Shown: piece by piece, positions 52,905-61,834 of the stretch
How positions within the stretch are numbered: position 1 is the first letter of the stretch
How the letters are laid out: the number at the start of each line of letters is the position of its first letter
Origin: PNNG01 sp046291695
GTDB lineage: Bacteria; Bacteroidota; Bacteroidia; UBA7662
Assembly (NCBI GenBank): GCA_046291695.1
Contig: JBKBSO010000018.1
Location: forward strand, 1-64,000
Direction of reading: 5' to 3'
DNA length: 64,000 nt
Translations under genes and position numbers: made by a program
The notes under the pieces: generated by a model
Told to the model about the DNA's origin: nothing
Databases searched by the model: none
The model's input: only the letters and a program-made list of their open reading frames with translations

Positions 52905-54800
52905 TTATTTTACCTCTTCGTAATCTACATCGGTAACGTCGTCGGTTTTACCACTGCCTTCGGCCGATGCTTGTGGACCTTCTTGTTCGCCAGCTTCTTG
53001 AGTGGCCTTATACATATCGGCAGAAGCTGCTTCCCAGGCAGTATTCAAAGCAGCCATGGCTGTGTCAATACCAGCAAGATCGCGTGCAGTATGTGCAGTT
53101 TTCAATTGCTCAAGGGCTGATTCAATGGCGGTTTTCTTTTCTGCTGGAATTTTGTCGCCATACTCCTTTAATTGCTTTTCGGTGCTGAAGATTAGGTTAT
53201 CGGCCATGTTGATTTTCTCAGCCTCCTCTTTCATCTGCTTATCTTTTTCGGCATTAGCAGCAGCTTCCTGACGCATTTTTTCTATGTCTTCCTTGCTTAA
53301 TCCCGAGCTTGCCTCAATGCGTATTTTTTGCTCCTTGCCAGTCGCCTTGTCCTTAGCCGATACATTAAGGATTCCGTTGGCATCAATATCGAAGGTCACT
53401 TCAATTTGAGGCACGCCACGTGGTGCAGGCGGGATACCATCTAAATGGAAGCGTCCAATAGTTTTGTTGTCATTAGCCATGGCACGCTCACCTTGCAGTA
53501 CATGTATTTCTACTGAAGGCTGATTGTCGGCAGCCGTGCTAAATACCTGGCTCTTTTTAACTGGAATCGTTGTGTTCGATTCAATCAAACGGGTCATTAC
53601 ATTACCCATGGTTTCTATACCTAGTGAAAGGGGCGTAACGTCGAGCAGAAGGACACCATCCACATCTCCAGTGAGTACACCTCCTTGAATGGCTGCACCA
53701 ATGGCTACTACCTCGTCGGGGTTAACCCCTTTTGATGGCTTTTTACCGAAGAACTGTTCTACTACTTCCTGAATTTTAGGGATACGGGTTGATCCGCCCA
53801 CCAAAATAACTTCGTCGATTTCACTTACATTGTAGCCCGAATCTTTCAAGGCTTGCTTACATGGCTCCAATGTACGCTGCACCAACTTGTCAGCCAATTG
53901 CTCAAACTTAGCCCGGCTGAGCTTTTTTACCATGTGTCGTGGCACATTGTCCACTACAGTTACGTAAGGTAGATTGATTTCGGTTTCACTTGAGCTTGAG
54001 AGTTCGATTTTGGCTTTTTCTGCAGCTTCTTTCAATCGCTGTAAAGCCATGGGGTCTTTGGTGAGGTCTACACCTTCGTCGTTTTTGAATTCTTGCGCCA
54101 ACCATTCAATGATCACCTGGTCGAAATCGTCGCCACCGAGGTGGGTATCACCGTTAGTAGCCTTTACTTCAAATACACCATCGCCTAATTCCAAAATAGA
54201 AATATCGAAGGTGCCACCGCCCAAATCGAATACGGCTATTTTAAGGTCAGCATTTTTCTTGTCTAGTCCGTAAGCCAAAGCTGCCGCCGTTGGCTCGTTC
54301 ACGATACGAGCCACTTTTAATCCGGCAATTTCACCGGCTTCTTTGGTCGCCTGACGCTGGGCATCATTAAAATAGGCCGGAACTGTAATTACAGCTTCAT
54401 TTACGTCATGTCCCAGGTAATCCTCAGCCGTCTTCTTCATTTTTTGCAAGGTCATGGCCGAAATTTCCTGTGGCGTATACAGCTTGTCATCAATTTGTAC
54501 ACGGGGTGTATCGTTGTCGCCCTTATTTACTTGGTAGGCTACATACTTGAGCTCTGAACTTACTTCTGAATGTTTGCGACCCATAAAGCGCTTGATGGAA
54601 GCAAGGGTTTTTTGTGGGTTGGTAATGGCCTGACGTTTAGCAGGGTCACCAACTTTAATTTCGCCATTTGGCATGAACGCCACTACAGATGGGGTTGTAC
54701 GACGGCCTTCGCTGTTGGGGATAACTACATATTCGTTCCCCTCCATTACGGCCACACACGAGTTGGTAGTGCCTAAGTCAATTCCAATAATCTTTTTCAT
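52905..54800 (-). CDS. dnaK: Molecular chaperone DnaK (Hsp70)
   Basis: 631 residues, the normal length. The N-terminal motif IGIDLGTTNSCVAVMEG, the phosphate-2 motif IAVFDLGGGTFDISIL and the adenosine motif VILVGGSTRIPKIQ are present; the substrate domain (DVTPLSLGIETMG onward) and a helical lid follow, ending in DVTDVDYEEVK. It is transcribed alone in this window; dnaJ and grpE are not adjacent. A palindrome upstream may mark its regulation. Confidence 0.98.
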   Translation of the reverse strand: MKKIIGIDLGTTNSCVAVMEGNEYVVIPNSEGRRTTPSVVAFMPNGEIKVGDPAKRQAITNPQKTLASIKRFMGRKHSEVSSELKYVAYQVNKGDNDTPRVQIDDKLYTPQEISAMTLQKMKKTAEDYLGHDVNEAVITVPAYFNDAQRQATKEAGEIAGLKVARIVNEPTAAALAYGLDKKNADLKIAVFDLGGGTFDISILELGDGVFEVKATNGDTHLGGDDFDQVIIEWLAQEFKNDEGVDLTKDPMALQRLKEAAEKAKIELSSSSETEINLPYVTVVDNVPRHMVKKLSRAKFEQLADKLVQRTLEPCKQALKDSGYNVSEIDEVILVGGSTRIPKIQEVVEQFFGKKPSKGVNPDEVVAIGAAIQGGVLTGDVDGVLLLDVTPLSLGIETMGNVMTRLIESNTTIPVKKSQVFSTAADNQPSVEIHVLQGERAMANDNKTIGRFHLDGIPPAPRGVPQIEVTFDIDANGILNVSAKDKATGKEQKIRIEASSGLSKEDIEKMRQEAAANAEKDKQMKEEAEKINMADNLIFSTEKQLKEYGDKIPAEKKTAIESALEQLKTAHTARDLAGIDTAMAALNTAWEAASADMYKATQEAGEQEGPQASAEGSGKTDDVTDVDYEEVK

Positions 54801-54928
54801 GTTCGTTTATTTTTCCCTCAGGATTTTTTAGTGTTTGACTAAAAGTGCTCAACAAAAATGCCATTGGCTCAAAAAGGGATTGATTGCCGAAATTTTGGCA
54901 CAAAGCTGACAAGGATGGGAGAAAACGC

Positions 54929-54944
54929 CTGACAAAGGTGTCAG
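54929..54944. promoter_or_regulatory. Palindrome CTGACA-N4-TGTCAG upstream of dnaK
   Basis: Perfect 6-bp half-sites with a 4-base spacer, 129 bases upstream of the dnaK ATG. It is not CIRCE (TTAGCACTC-N9-GAGTGCTAA). It also lies 30 bases after the stop of the DUF4249 gene, so it could alternatively be a weak hairpin. Confidence 0.35.
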
Positions 54945-54973
54945 ATTGGCAGTGTTAAGGAGATGAATGAGGA

Positions 54974-56044
54974 CTAGGGAACAAAACGTAATTGCGGGTA
55001 TCGAAGTCGCAAACTATCAACACCTACACCTCCAAGGGCTTCCCTGTAAAACGGACTGCTAAACGGATAATTTGGATCAGCCAAGGTTTGTTGTATATTG
55101 GGTATGCTCCTCCTAGAGGCGAAAATGCCAATGCCATTATTTACGTTGGTGTAAGTGGGGCGTACGTCAACAATGCTTGAGCTCGGACGATTAATTTGCA
55201 AAAAAGTAAAAAACTCTTCGTCGGCAAAGTCAAAAATGAACAGCGTGCCTCTCAAACGACGATTGACATCTTCATTTATTGGAATTACACCATTCATATA
55301 AGCAAACATGCTGCGGCCGTTCAAACGGTGTTCTACGCGTTCATTATTGCTTACATTCCTGAAGGTTTGGTTTATAAAGGGTCGGTAATCGACCGATTTT
55401 CGAACCAAGGTCGGTGTATCTCCGGGAGTTGTTGTAAATCTATTCCATTCGTCGTAAATAACACGAATGGTGATGTCGTAACTCTTAGCGTTGCTCGGAG
55501 CAATGAAAGTAATGGGCGAAACTACACTACTCCAGTTGAGGCCCCTAAAGCTTGGTGGTACCGGGCCTCCTGGCGGCAAACCGTTGGGCAGGCTTAGGGT
55601 GTTGCCAATTGGCTGTACTTCAGCTGTTACTGTTTCGCCGAAAGGTGTGTTAATCACCAGACGATAGGTGCTGGATGGGTCGAGTTGCCCACTATTGTAG
55701 CGGTATAAAATCATATCAGGACTATGAAAAATCCCTTCACCCAATATTGAGGTATCGATTTCTTGCAAGGGTGTGCTACTGACAACGTTATTGTTTAGAA
55801 TTCTGTCGATGCGAACATCGAGGTTCTGATAATAAATGGAATCCTTAATTTGGGCGATTATAAAGGCACTTCTTTCCGGGTCGAGAAAAGCTTTGTGGAT
55901 GCGAATATAATGCGTTGAGTCACCTGGGTTAAGCAAGCCGATTACTAAAGTCGTGTCTTTCCAATCGGCATTGATGTCGATGTCGGTAGAGCAAGCTTGG
56001 ACAAAACTTGCAAAAACGAGAGCCAGGAGCCAGATTTTCTTCAT
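54974..56044 (-). CDS. DUF4249-family lipoprotein
   Basis: 356 residues. A lipoprotein signal (MKKIWLLALVFASFVQACS, lipobox VQAC) is followed by the DUF4249 pattern: DTTLVIGLLNPGDSTHYIRIHKAFLD near the start, PSSTYRLVINTPFGETVTAEVQ in the middle and a C-terminal FFTFLQINRPSSSIVDVRP...NGIGIFASR. Family members are Bacteroidota surface lipoproteins usually next to TonB receptors; here it stands alone, and function is unknown. Confidence 0.88.
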   Translation of the reverse strand: MKKIWLLALVFASFVQACSTDIDINADWKDTTLVIGLLNPGDSTHYIRIHKAFLDPERSAFIIAQIKDSIYYQNLDVRIDRILNNNVVSSTPLQEIDTSILGEGIFHSPDMILYRYNSGQLDPSSTYRLVINTPFGETVTAEVQPIGNTLSLPNGLPPGGPVPPSFRGLNWSSVVSPITFIAPSNAKSYDITIRVIYDEWNRFTTTPGDTPTLVRKSVDYRPFINQTFRNVSNNERVEHRLNGRSMFAYMNGVIPINEDVNRRLRGTLFIFDFADEEFFTFLQINRPSSSIVDVRPTYTNVNNGIGIFASRRSIPNIQQTLADPNYPFSSPFYREALGGVGVDSLRLRYPQLRFVP

Positions 56045-56177
56045 AGGGAGCCAAATATACGGGCAAGAAATGCAATTTCAGCCGGGTTGTTTAACAAGTT
56101 TTGTTAAATGATGTTGTGATGACATTCGGTTTATGTGCGTATAAATTGCGACCTTTGAGCTTTTAAGAAAATATCCC

Positions 56178-56993
56178 ATGTCGGTACACAAGGAGGTTAA
56201 AAAAGTAACCACCCACACTTTGAGGGAAATGAAAGAGCGTGGCGAGAAGATTGCCATGCTCACTGCTTATGATTTTTCGATGGCAAGCATTTTGGATGAT
56301 GCAGGTATCGACGTGCTTTTGGTGGGTGATTCGGCCTCGAATGTTATGGCAGGGCACGAAACCACTTTGCCTATCACCCTTGATCAAATGATTTATCATG
56401 CCTCTTCTGTAGTTAGGGCGGTAAGAAGGGCTTTGATTACCGTAGATTTGCCTTTTGGGTCATATCAGGGAAACTCTAAAGAGGCCCTTAGTTCTACCAT
56501 CCGCATCATGAAAGAATCCAGAGCACATGCCGTAAAGTTGGAGGGAGGAGCAGAAGTGATTGAGTCAATAGAACGCATTCTTACTGCCGGTGTGCCAGTA
56601 ATGGGGCATTTGGGGCTCACTCCACAATCAATTTATAAATTTGGCACTTATACGGTGCGGGCAAAGGAAGAGGAAGAAGCAGAAAGACTTAAGCATGATG
56701 CACATTTGTTGCAGGAGGCCGGGTGCTTTGCTTTGGTACTTGAAAAAATCCCATCTCACCTCGCGGCGGAGGTTGCACAATCCTTGAGCATTCCTGTTAT
56801 CGGCATAGGCGCAGGATCAGGTGTTGACGGACAAGTGTTGGTAATGCATGATATGTTGGGCATTACTAAAGATTTTAGCCCTCGTTTTTTACGCCGATAT
56901 CTGGATTTATATGACCAAATAAAGTCAGCAGTTGGCCAATATGTAGGGGATGTTAAAAGCCTCGATTTTCCAAATAATAAAGAACAATACTAG
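56178..56993 (+). CDS. panB: 3-methyl-2-oxobutanoate hydroxymethyltransferase
   Basis: 271 residues, a TIM barrel. Conserved parts: EKIAMLTAYDFSMASILDDAGIDVLLVGDSASNVMAGH with Mg ligands, VKLEGGAEVIESIERIL, VMGHLGLTPQSI and VIGIGAGSGVDGQVLVMHDMLG. It makes ketopantoate for pantothenate and CoA. It overlaps the start of the RluA-type gene (stop TAG, next start GTG at 56993). Confidence 0.96.
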   Translation: MSVHKEVKKVTTHTLREMKERGEKIAMLTAYDFSMASILDDAGIDVLLVGDSASNVMAGHETTLPITLDQMIYHASSVVRAVRRALITVDLPFGSYQGNSKEALSSTIRIMKESRAHAVKLEGGAEVIESIERILTAGVPVMGHLGLTPQSIYKFGTYTVRAKEEEEAERLKHDAHLLQEAGCFALVLEKIPSHLAAEVAQSLSIPVIGIGAGSGVDGQVLVMHDMLGITKDFSPRFLRRYLDLYDQIKSAVGQYVGDVKSLDFPNNKEQY

Positions 56994-57667
56994 TGGAATT
57001 ACAGGTTTTATTTGAAGACAACCATTTGCTGGCCGTAAACAAGCCTGCGGGTATGCTTACCCAGGGTGATGATACGGGCGATTATTCGCTGGTAGATGCA
57101 GTAAACGATTATCTGGTTAAAAAGTACAACAAACCTGGTGATGCCTTTGTGGGGCTTATACACCGAATCGACCGGCCCGTGTCGGGCCTGGTGCTTTTTG
57201 CTAAAACCAGTAAGGCATTGGAGCGCATGAATAAGCTATTTCATGATCGCCTGGTTCAAAAGAAATACCTTGCTGTAGTACGCGAAAAAGTACTGCAAGA
57301 AGAAGGAGTGTTGATCAACTACCTTAAAAAAAGCACCGAACGTAATGTGGTACATGCGCATGATCGTGAAGTGCGCGACAGTAAAAAGGCAGAATTAAGT
57401 TATCGTGTACAAAAGTATGGAAACAAGCAGAGCCTGTTAGAAGTTTCCCCGAAAACCGGGCGACCGCACCAAATACGGGTACAGCTTTCCCACATTGGCC
57501 ATCCTATAGTAGGTGATGTGAAGTACGGCTTCCCAACGCCCAACGACGATGCCTCAATCGCTTTGCATAGCTGGAAATTGGCGTTTGAACATCCGGTAAC
57601 CAAAGAAGCCATTCAAATCAAATGTCCTGTCCCTAATAAAAATTGGTGGCGTTTGGTGAGGGAATAA
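56993..57667 (+). CDS. RluA-family pseudouridine synthase
   Basis: 224 residues, a catalytic domain without an S4 domain. The catalytic Asp is in HRIDRPVSGLVLFAKT; later motifs RPHQIRVQLSHIGHPIVGDVKYG and LHSWKLAFEHPVT are typical. It begins at GTG, sharing one base with the panB stop, so it is translated by re-initiation. It modifies rRNA or tRNA; the site is not deducible. Confidence 0.9.
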   Translation: MELQVLFEDNHLLAVNKPAGMLTQGDDTGDYSLVDAVNDYLVKKYNKPGDAFVGLIHRIDRPVSGLVLFAKTSKALERMNKLFHDRLVQKKYLAVVREKVLQEEGVLINYLKKSTERNVVHAHDREVRDSKKAELSYRVQKYGNKQSLLEVSPKTGRPHQIRVQLSHIGHPIVGDVKYGFPTPNDDASIALHSWKLAFEHPVTKEAIQIKCPVPNKNWWRLVRE

Positions 57668-57818
57668 AAAAACCGACAGCATTGGGTGTGGTGAGCACTT
57701 TCTGCAGCCGGCTTTGTCAAGCATGTCAGGCAAATAACGATTTATTAGGCATATTGTCACACCAATTCAGCGGGTTTAATCGCTTTTTAATGTGTGTTTA
57801 GAGTTTTGAGCGAATTCT

Positions 57819-59018
57819 ATGGCTAATTATTATAAAATCCTTGTGGCAGTGTTTCTTAGTCTCGTTTTGTGGGATGATGCCCTGGCACAAAACGAATCGG
57901 ACGAGCGGCCTTTGTTGGAAGTGGAAGACGGTATTAGTATTTCGCGTGACTCTCTTTTTTTGTTGAATTTGAGATTCAGGATGCAAAATAGATTTGGAAT
58001 GCATTCTTTGGCAGGCAACGATTTGAGCATACACGAGATTGATGCCAGGGTACGTCGTTTACGATTGCGATTTGATGGTTTTGTGCTGAACGAAAAGCTA
58101 CTGTATTATATTCAGCTTTCCTTTTCACGTGCTGATCAGGATTTGGACAGGGGTGAAATAGCCCACCCCATTCGTGATGCCGTGTTGTATTACAATGTGA
58201 ATAATGATTTTTATTTTGGACTAGGTCAGGCCAAGTTGCCAGGTAACCGTCAGCGGGTTGTATCTTCTGGTAATATGCAGTTTGCTGAACGTTCGATTGT
58301 AAATGCGGCCATGACCCTTGATCGTGATTTTGGCTTGTTTGCCTATTTTAATCGAAATAGCCCTTTTGGCTGGTGGCATCTGAAGACAGCTCTTACAACG
58401 GGAGAAGGTCGAAATGCGCCGCCTGGTAACACGGGCATGGCCTATACCGCAAGAGTAGAATACCTGCCGTTAGGTAAGTTTAAGAATGGAGGAGATTATT
58501 CTGAAGGAGATTTAGAGTGTGAATTAAAGCCAAAACTATCGTTGGCAGCAGGTTATAGTTATAATGCCCGTGCCACGAGAACAGGAGGGCAATTAGGGCC
58601 TGATCTGTACAGTGAAAGAAACATCTCGACTTTTATAGCGGATATGGTATTTAAGTTTCGTGGCTTTGCCTTAAGCTCAGAATATATGCAGCGTTCAGCT
58701 GATGATCCAATTACCTTAAGTAGCGACAGTGCTTCGCTGGCTTACGTTTATGTAGGCAACGGACTGAATACCCAAATGAGTTATTTTTTTTCCTCTGGTT
58801 ATGAATTTGCGATGCGTTACAGTATGCTAAATCCTCGGGTTGATTTGCAGGGACAGGAGCGTCAAATGGAGGAGCTTTGGTTGGGGGTAAGTAAATACCT
58901 AAATGGCCACCGCATTAAATTACAATGGCATGCAGCCTACAGATGGCGTGAAAGTATGCAGCTCAGCAATCCCGGGAACTTCTGGTCGTGCATGATGCAA
59001 GTTGAATTTGGCATTTAA
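57819..59018 (+). CDS. Porin of the OprO/OprP (phosphate-selective) type
   Basis: 399 residues with a signal peptide ending ALA-QN. It shows the pattern of the family: LNLRFRMQNRFGMHS, then IDARVRRLRLRFDGFVLNEKLLYYIQLSFS, LGQAKLPGNRQRVVSSGNMQFAERS and many beta strands, ending with an aromatic-rich VEFGI. It likely forms an outer-membrane channel; the substrate is uncertain. Its stop overlaps the stop of the convergent AlkD-type gene by 4 bases. Confidence 0.85.
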   Translation: MANYYKILVAVFLSLVLWDDALAQNESDERPLLEVEDGISISRDSLFLLNLRFRMQNRFGMHSLAGNDLSIHEIDARVRRLRLRFDGFVLNEKLLYYIQLSFSRADQDLDRGEIAHPIRDAVLYYNVNNDFYFGLGQAKLPGNRQRVVSSGNMQFAERSIVNAAMTLDRDFGLFAYFNRNSPFGWWHLKTALTTGEGRNAPPGNTGMAYTARVEYLPLGKFKNGGDYSEGDLECELKPKLSLAAGYSYNARATRTGGQLGPDLYSERNISTFIADMVFKFRGFALSSEYMQRSADDPITLSSDSASLAYVYVGNGLNTQMSYFFSSGYEFAMRYSMLNPRVDLQGQERQMEELWLGVSKYLNGHRIKLQWHAAYRWRESMQLSNPGNFWSCMMQVEFGI

Positions 59019-59695
59019 GAGATGAGCCGTAAAGCTTCGCGATGGCTTAGTGGTGCTAAGCTTTGGTGAGCTACAAAATGTTTCACCCATTCGGGATTCG
59101 TGCGGCTGTAATGCCGTAATGACCAGCCAATAGCTTTTTGGATAAAGAACTCTTTACGTGTAGCGTATTGAGTACAGAGGGATGCCAGTAAGTTGGTATC
59201 GGTATGTTCTTTGTAATGCAATTGAAACAAAAGGCAACTTCGATTGAGCCAAAGATTATCAGCTTGTCGCCATTTAGAAATGACGCCCTCAATCTGTTCT
59301 TGGTTTTTCAGTAAATAATCTCCCAAGCCATGGGTGGCCAACAGGTCAACTGTATCCCACCAGCTTTTGTGGCTGATTACATATTCCATTACCTCTGGCC
59401 AATCGGTGCTTTGTTTATAGGCTTCTTGATTTGCGTACTCCACGCCATAGTACTGCCATTCGCGTTCTGCTTTTTTCCAGCAAAATAGCAATAGGTCGGC
59501 CGGGCTGGTTTTGAGAAGTCTTAGTGCAGTGGTAAATGGCCGTTCAGTTTGTTTGCGGATGGGTTTGGAAATGCCCAAAAAACTGAAATGATTTTTCATA
59601 TAGCTTGCCATAGGACCTGCTTTTTCTGGATCAGCTACGCGAATATAGGCTTCCTCCAGCAAATCGAGTTGACGAATTTGTTCATTAGTCAGCAT
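59015..59695 (-). CDS. AlkD-like DNA alkylation repair protein
   Basis: 226 residues, all helical HEAT-like repeats. It starts at ATG 59695 (MLTNEQIRQLDLLEEAYI), which overlaps the murI 3' end by 11 bases. Motifs include FLGISKPIRKQ, REWQYYGVEYANQ, SHKSWWDTVDLLATHGLG and FIQKAIGWSLRHYSRTNPEWV, which contribute the aromatic and Asp residues of the AlkD DNA-binding face. AlkD removes bulky or positively charged alkylated bases. Confidence 0.9.
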   Translation of the reverse strand: MLTNEQIRQLDLLEEAYIRVADPEKAGPMASYMKNHFSFLGISKPIRKQTERPFTTALRLLKTSPADLLLFCWKKAEREWQYYGVEYANQEAYKQSTDWPEVMEYVISHKSWWDTVDLLATHGLGDYLLKNQEQIEGVISKWRQADNLWLNRSCLLFQLHYKEHTDTNLLASLCTQYATRKEFFIQKAIGWSLRHYSRTNPEWVKHFVAHQSLAPLSHREALRLIS

Positions 59696-60539
59696 CTCTT
59701 TCAAAATGTACCTCGTGTAAATCGATGTGCTCTGCAATCAGCTCTTTCCCATAAAATAGCTTGGCCATACTTTCAAATTGGAAGGGATCGTCGGTGGTTA
59801 AAAAACGGGTGGTGCCACTTTTAGAACATTTCACATCCATATCCGGATGCCGTTGTAGATACCCAGCAAGCTTTTCGGCAACCAAATCACCCTGAGCAAT
59901 AAAGCGGATGTTTGGTTGTACGGCCTCTTTGAGCTTAGGAAGAAGCAGTGGGTAATGGGTACAGCCCAATAGGATTCCATCGATGAGAGGATCTTGATTC
60001 AATAAGGCATCCAGATATTTTTTGATGAAATAGTCGGCGCCTTGGTTGAGGTGCTCGTTTTGCTCTACCAAAGGTACCCACATAGGACAAGCTTGCTGAC
60101 TCACTTTAATTTGTGGATGGAATTTATTAATTTCTATGGGATAGGAATTTGACTGGATTGTACCGTTGGTGCCTAAAATGCCGAGGTGGTTATTTCTTGT
60201 GAAGAGATGCGCATCTTCTGTAGTTGGGCGGATAACGCCCAATACTCTTCTGTTGGGTGCGCTTTTGGGTAAGTTGATTTGTTGAATGGTCCGTAAAGCC
60301 TTGGCAGAGGCTGTGTTACAAGCAACAATCACCAATTGGCAGTCCTGCGCAAAAAGCGCTTGAATGCATTCCCAGCTAAACTGATAGACCGTTTCATAAG
60401 AGCGTGTTCCGTAAGGCACACGCGCATTGTCGCCCAAATACAAATAATCATACGCGGGTAAGCGTTCACGAATGGCTTTTAGCACCGTTAGGCCACCATA
60501 GCCCGAATCGAATAACCCAATGGGCCCCAAGTTTTGCAT
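59685..60539 (-). CDS. murI: Glutamate racemase
   Basis: 284 residues from ATG 60539 (MQNLGPIGLFDSGYGGLTVL); a TTG two codons earlier is unlikely. The catalytic Cys residues are in VIVACNTASAKAL and LLGCTHYPLLLP, with Asp11 in FDSGYGG and the LGDNARVPYGTRS motif. It supplies D-glutamate for peptidoglycan. Its end overlaps the AlkD-type gene. Confidence 0.95.
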   Translation of the reverse strand: MQNLGPIGLFDSGYGGLTVLKAIRERLPAYDYLYLGDNARVPYGTRSYETVYQFSWECIQALFAQDCQLVIVACNTASAKALRTIQQINLPKSAPNRRVLGVIRPTTEDAHLFTRNNHLGILGTNGTIQSNSYPIEINKFHPQIKVSQQACPMWVPLVEQNEHLNQGADYFIKKYLDALLNQDPLIDGILLGCTHYPLLLPKLKEAVQPNIRFIAQGDLVAEKLAGYLQRHPDMDVKCSKSGTTRFLTTDDPFQFESMAKLFYGKELIAEHIDLHEVHFERDAD

Positions 60540-60707
60540 CTTCAAAGATAAGAGATAAGCATAATGCTAAAACCCATTGAACGAAAGCTGTTTCAAGCGA
60601 TATGGGTGGTTTTGTTATCTTTTCTAAAAAAAATGAAACTATTTGTAATTCTGCTGGTTTGTAATGATGTTTGAACATCAAAGCTAATTTTTTTAAACAC
60701 ATATTTC

Positions 60708-61256
60708 ATGACAACAGTAACAGAGAAGGCAACTAAGCAGTGGAGCATCGACAAATCGCACAGCACGCTAAATTTTAAAGCCAAGCACTTGATGATTACC
60801 ACGGTTACGGGTACTTTTAAATCGTATGATGCAAGTATCGAAACCAAAGGAGATGATTTCTCAAGCGCTAAGGTGAAATTCAGTGCCGATATTTCTTCGG
60901 TGACTACCGGAAATGACGATCGTGATAATCACTTGCGTTCCGACGATTTTTTTAATGCCGAAAAATATCCCCATCTTACTTTTGAGAGTACTGATGTTAC
61001 CCGTAAGTCGGAGCGTGCTTTTATCATCCATGGTAAATTAACCATCCGCGATGTTACCATGGATATCGATTTAGATGTAGACTTTAACGGTGTGGTGAAA
61101 GACCCATGGGGAAACATCAAGGCCGGCGTTAGCTTCCGTACTCGTATTAACCGCAAAGATTTTGGATTGAAATTCCATGTATTAAACGATGCAGGTAATA
61201 TGCTTGTTAGTGACGACATTAGAATAGAAGCCGACATTCAGATGTCAGCCATCTAA
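60708..61256 (+). CDS. YceI-family polyisoprenoid-binding protein
   Basis: 182 residues, a lipocalin-like barrel with WSIDKSHSTLNFKAKHLMITTVTGTFKSYDAS, FFNAEKYPHLTFEST and VSFRTRINRKDFGLKF. There is no signal peptide, so it is probably cytoplasmic, unlike E. coli YceI. A GGGA-loop terminator follows. Confidence 0.9.
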   Translation: MTTVTEKATKQWSIDKSHSTLNFKAKHLMITTVTGTFKSYDASIETKGDDFSSAKVKFSADISSVTTGNDDRDNHLRSDDFFNAEKYPHLTFESTDVTRKSERAFIIHGKLTIRDVTMDIDLDVDFNGVVKDPWGNIKAGVSFRTRINRKDFGLKFHVLNDAGNMLVSDDIRIEADIQMSAI

Positions 61257-61288
61257 TTTATTTCATAGGTTTAGTTAGGTTTACATGA

Positions 61289-61317
61289 AGGGGTACCGGG
61301 AGGTGCCCCTTTTTTTG
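61289..61317 (+). terminator. Terminator of the YceI gene (GGGA-tetraloop type)
   Basis: A 9-bp stem with one G-U pair (61289-61297 with 61302-61310) closes a GGGA loop, followed by eight T. Confidence 0.85.
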
Positions 61318-61347
61318 TTTTAATTCAGTTTGCAGAAAATAACCATG

Positions 61348-61797
61348 TTATTTGAGTAGGGGCAGTAATTCTGGCAACTTGGCTTGAATGAAGTGGGAGG
61401 TGTTGTCGGGCAGTGCCAACGGGTCGAAAAAGCCGATGTCATGAATTTCTGCGGGGTCGGGTTTTATTTGACCGGTATAACTCCTTGCTACATAAACAAT
61501 GGCTAGCGTGTGGAATTTATCACCGTTTGGGAGTTCGTTATACAACCCTTTTCCAGCATATACCTCAATCAATTGTAAAGGACCCAAATAAATGGATAGC
61601 TCTTCAAAGACCTCACGGTTCAGGCATTCTTGTGGTGATTCACCAAGATCCATCATGCCACCGGGTACCCCCCAGATTCCTTCTTGGTGCTTTACCATAA
61701 GCAACTCTTGATCCTCATTAAAGAGCAATAAACTTGGCCTAACCAATAAAATAGGCTCGTTGCCAACAAGTTTTCTGATGTTTTCGAAATAGCTCAT
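61348..61797 (-). CDS. Nudix hydrolase
   Basis: 149 residues from ATG 61797 (MSYFENIRKLVGNEPILLV). The Nudix box is intact: GGMMDLGESPQECLN then REVFEEL. It hydrolyses nucleoside diphosphate derivatives; the substrate is unknown. A longer frame overlapping the ACMSD gene is not used. Confidence 0.88.
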   Translation of the reverse strand: MSYFENIRKLVGNEPILLVRPSLLLFNEDQELLMVKHQEGIWGVPGGMMDLGESPQECLNREVFEELSIYLGPLQLIEVYAGKGLYNELPNGDKFHTLAIVYVARSYTGQIKPDPAEIHDIGFFDPLALPDNTSHFIQAKLPELLPLLK

Positions 61798-61834
61798 AGG
61801 GGATATAAAAGGTTGCTTGAAACTTTGATACTGA

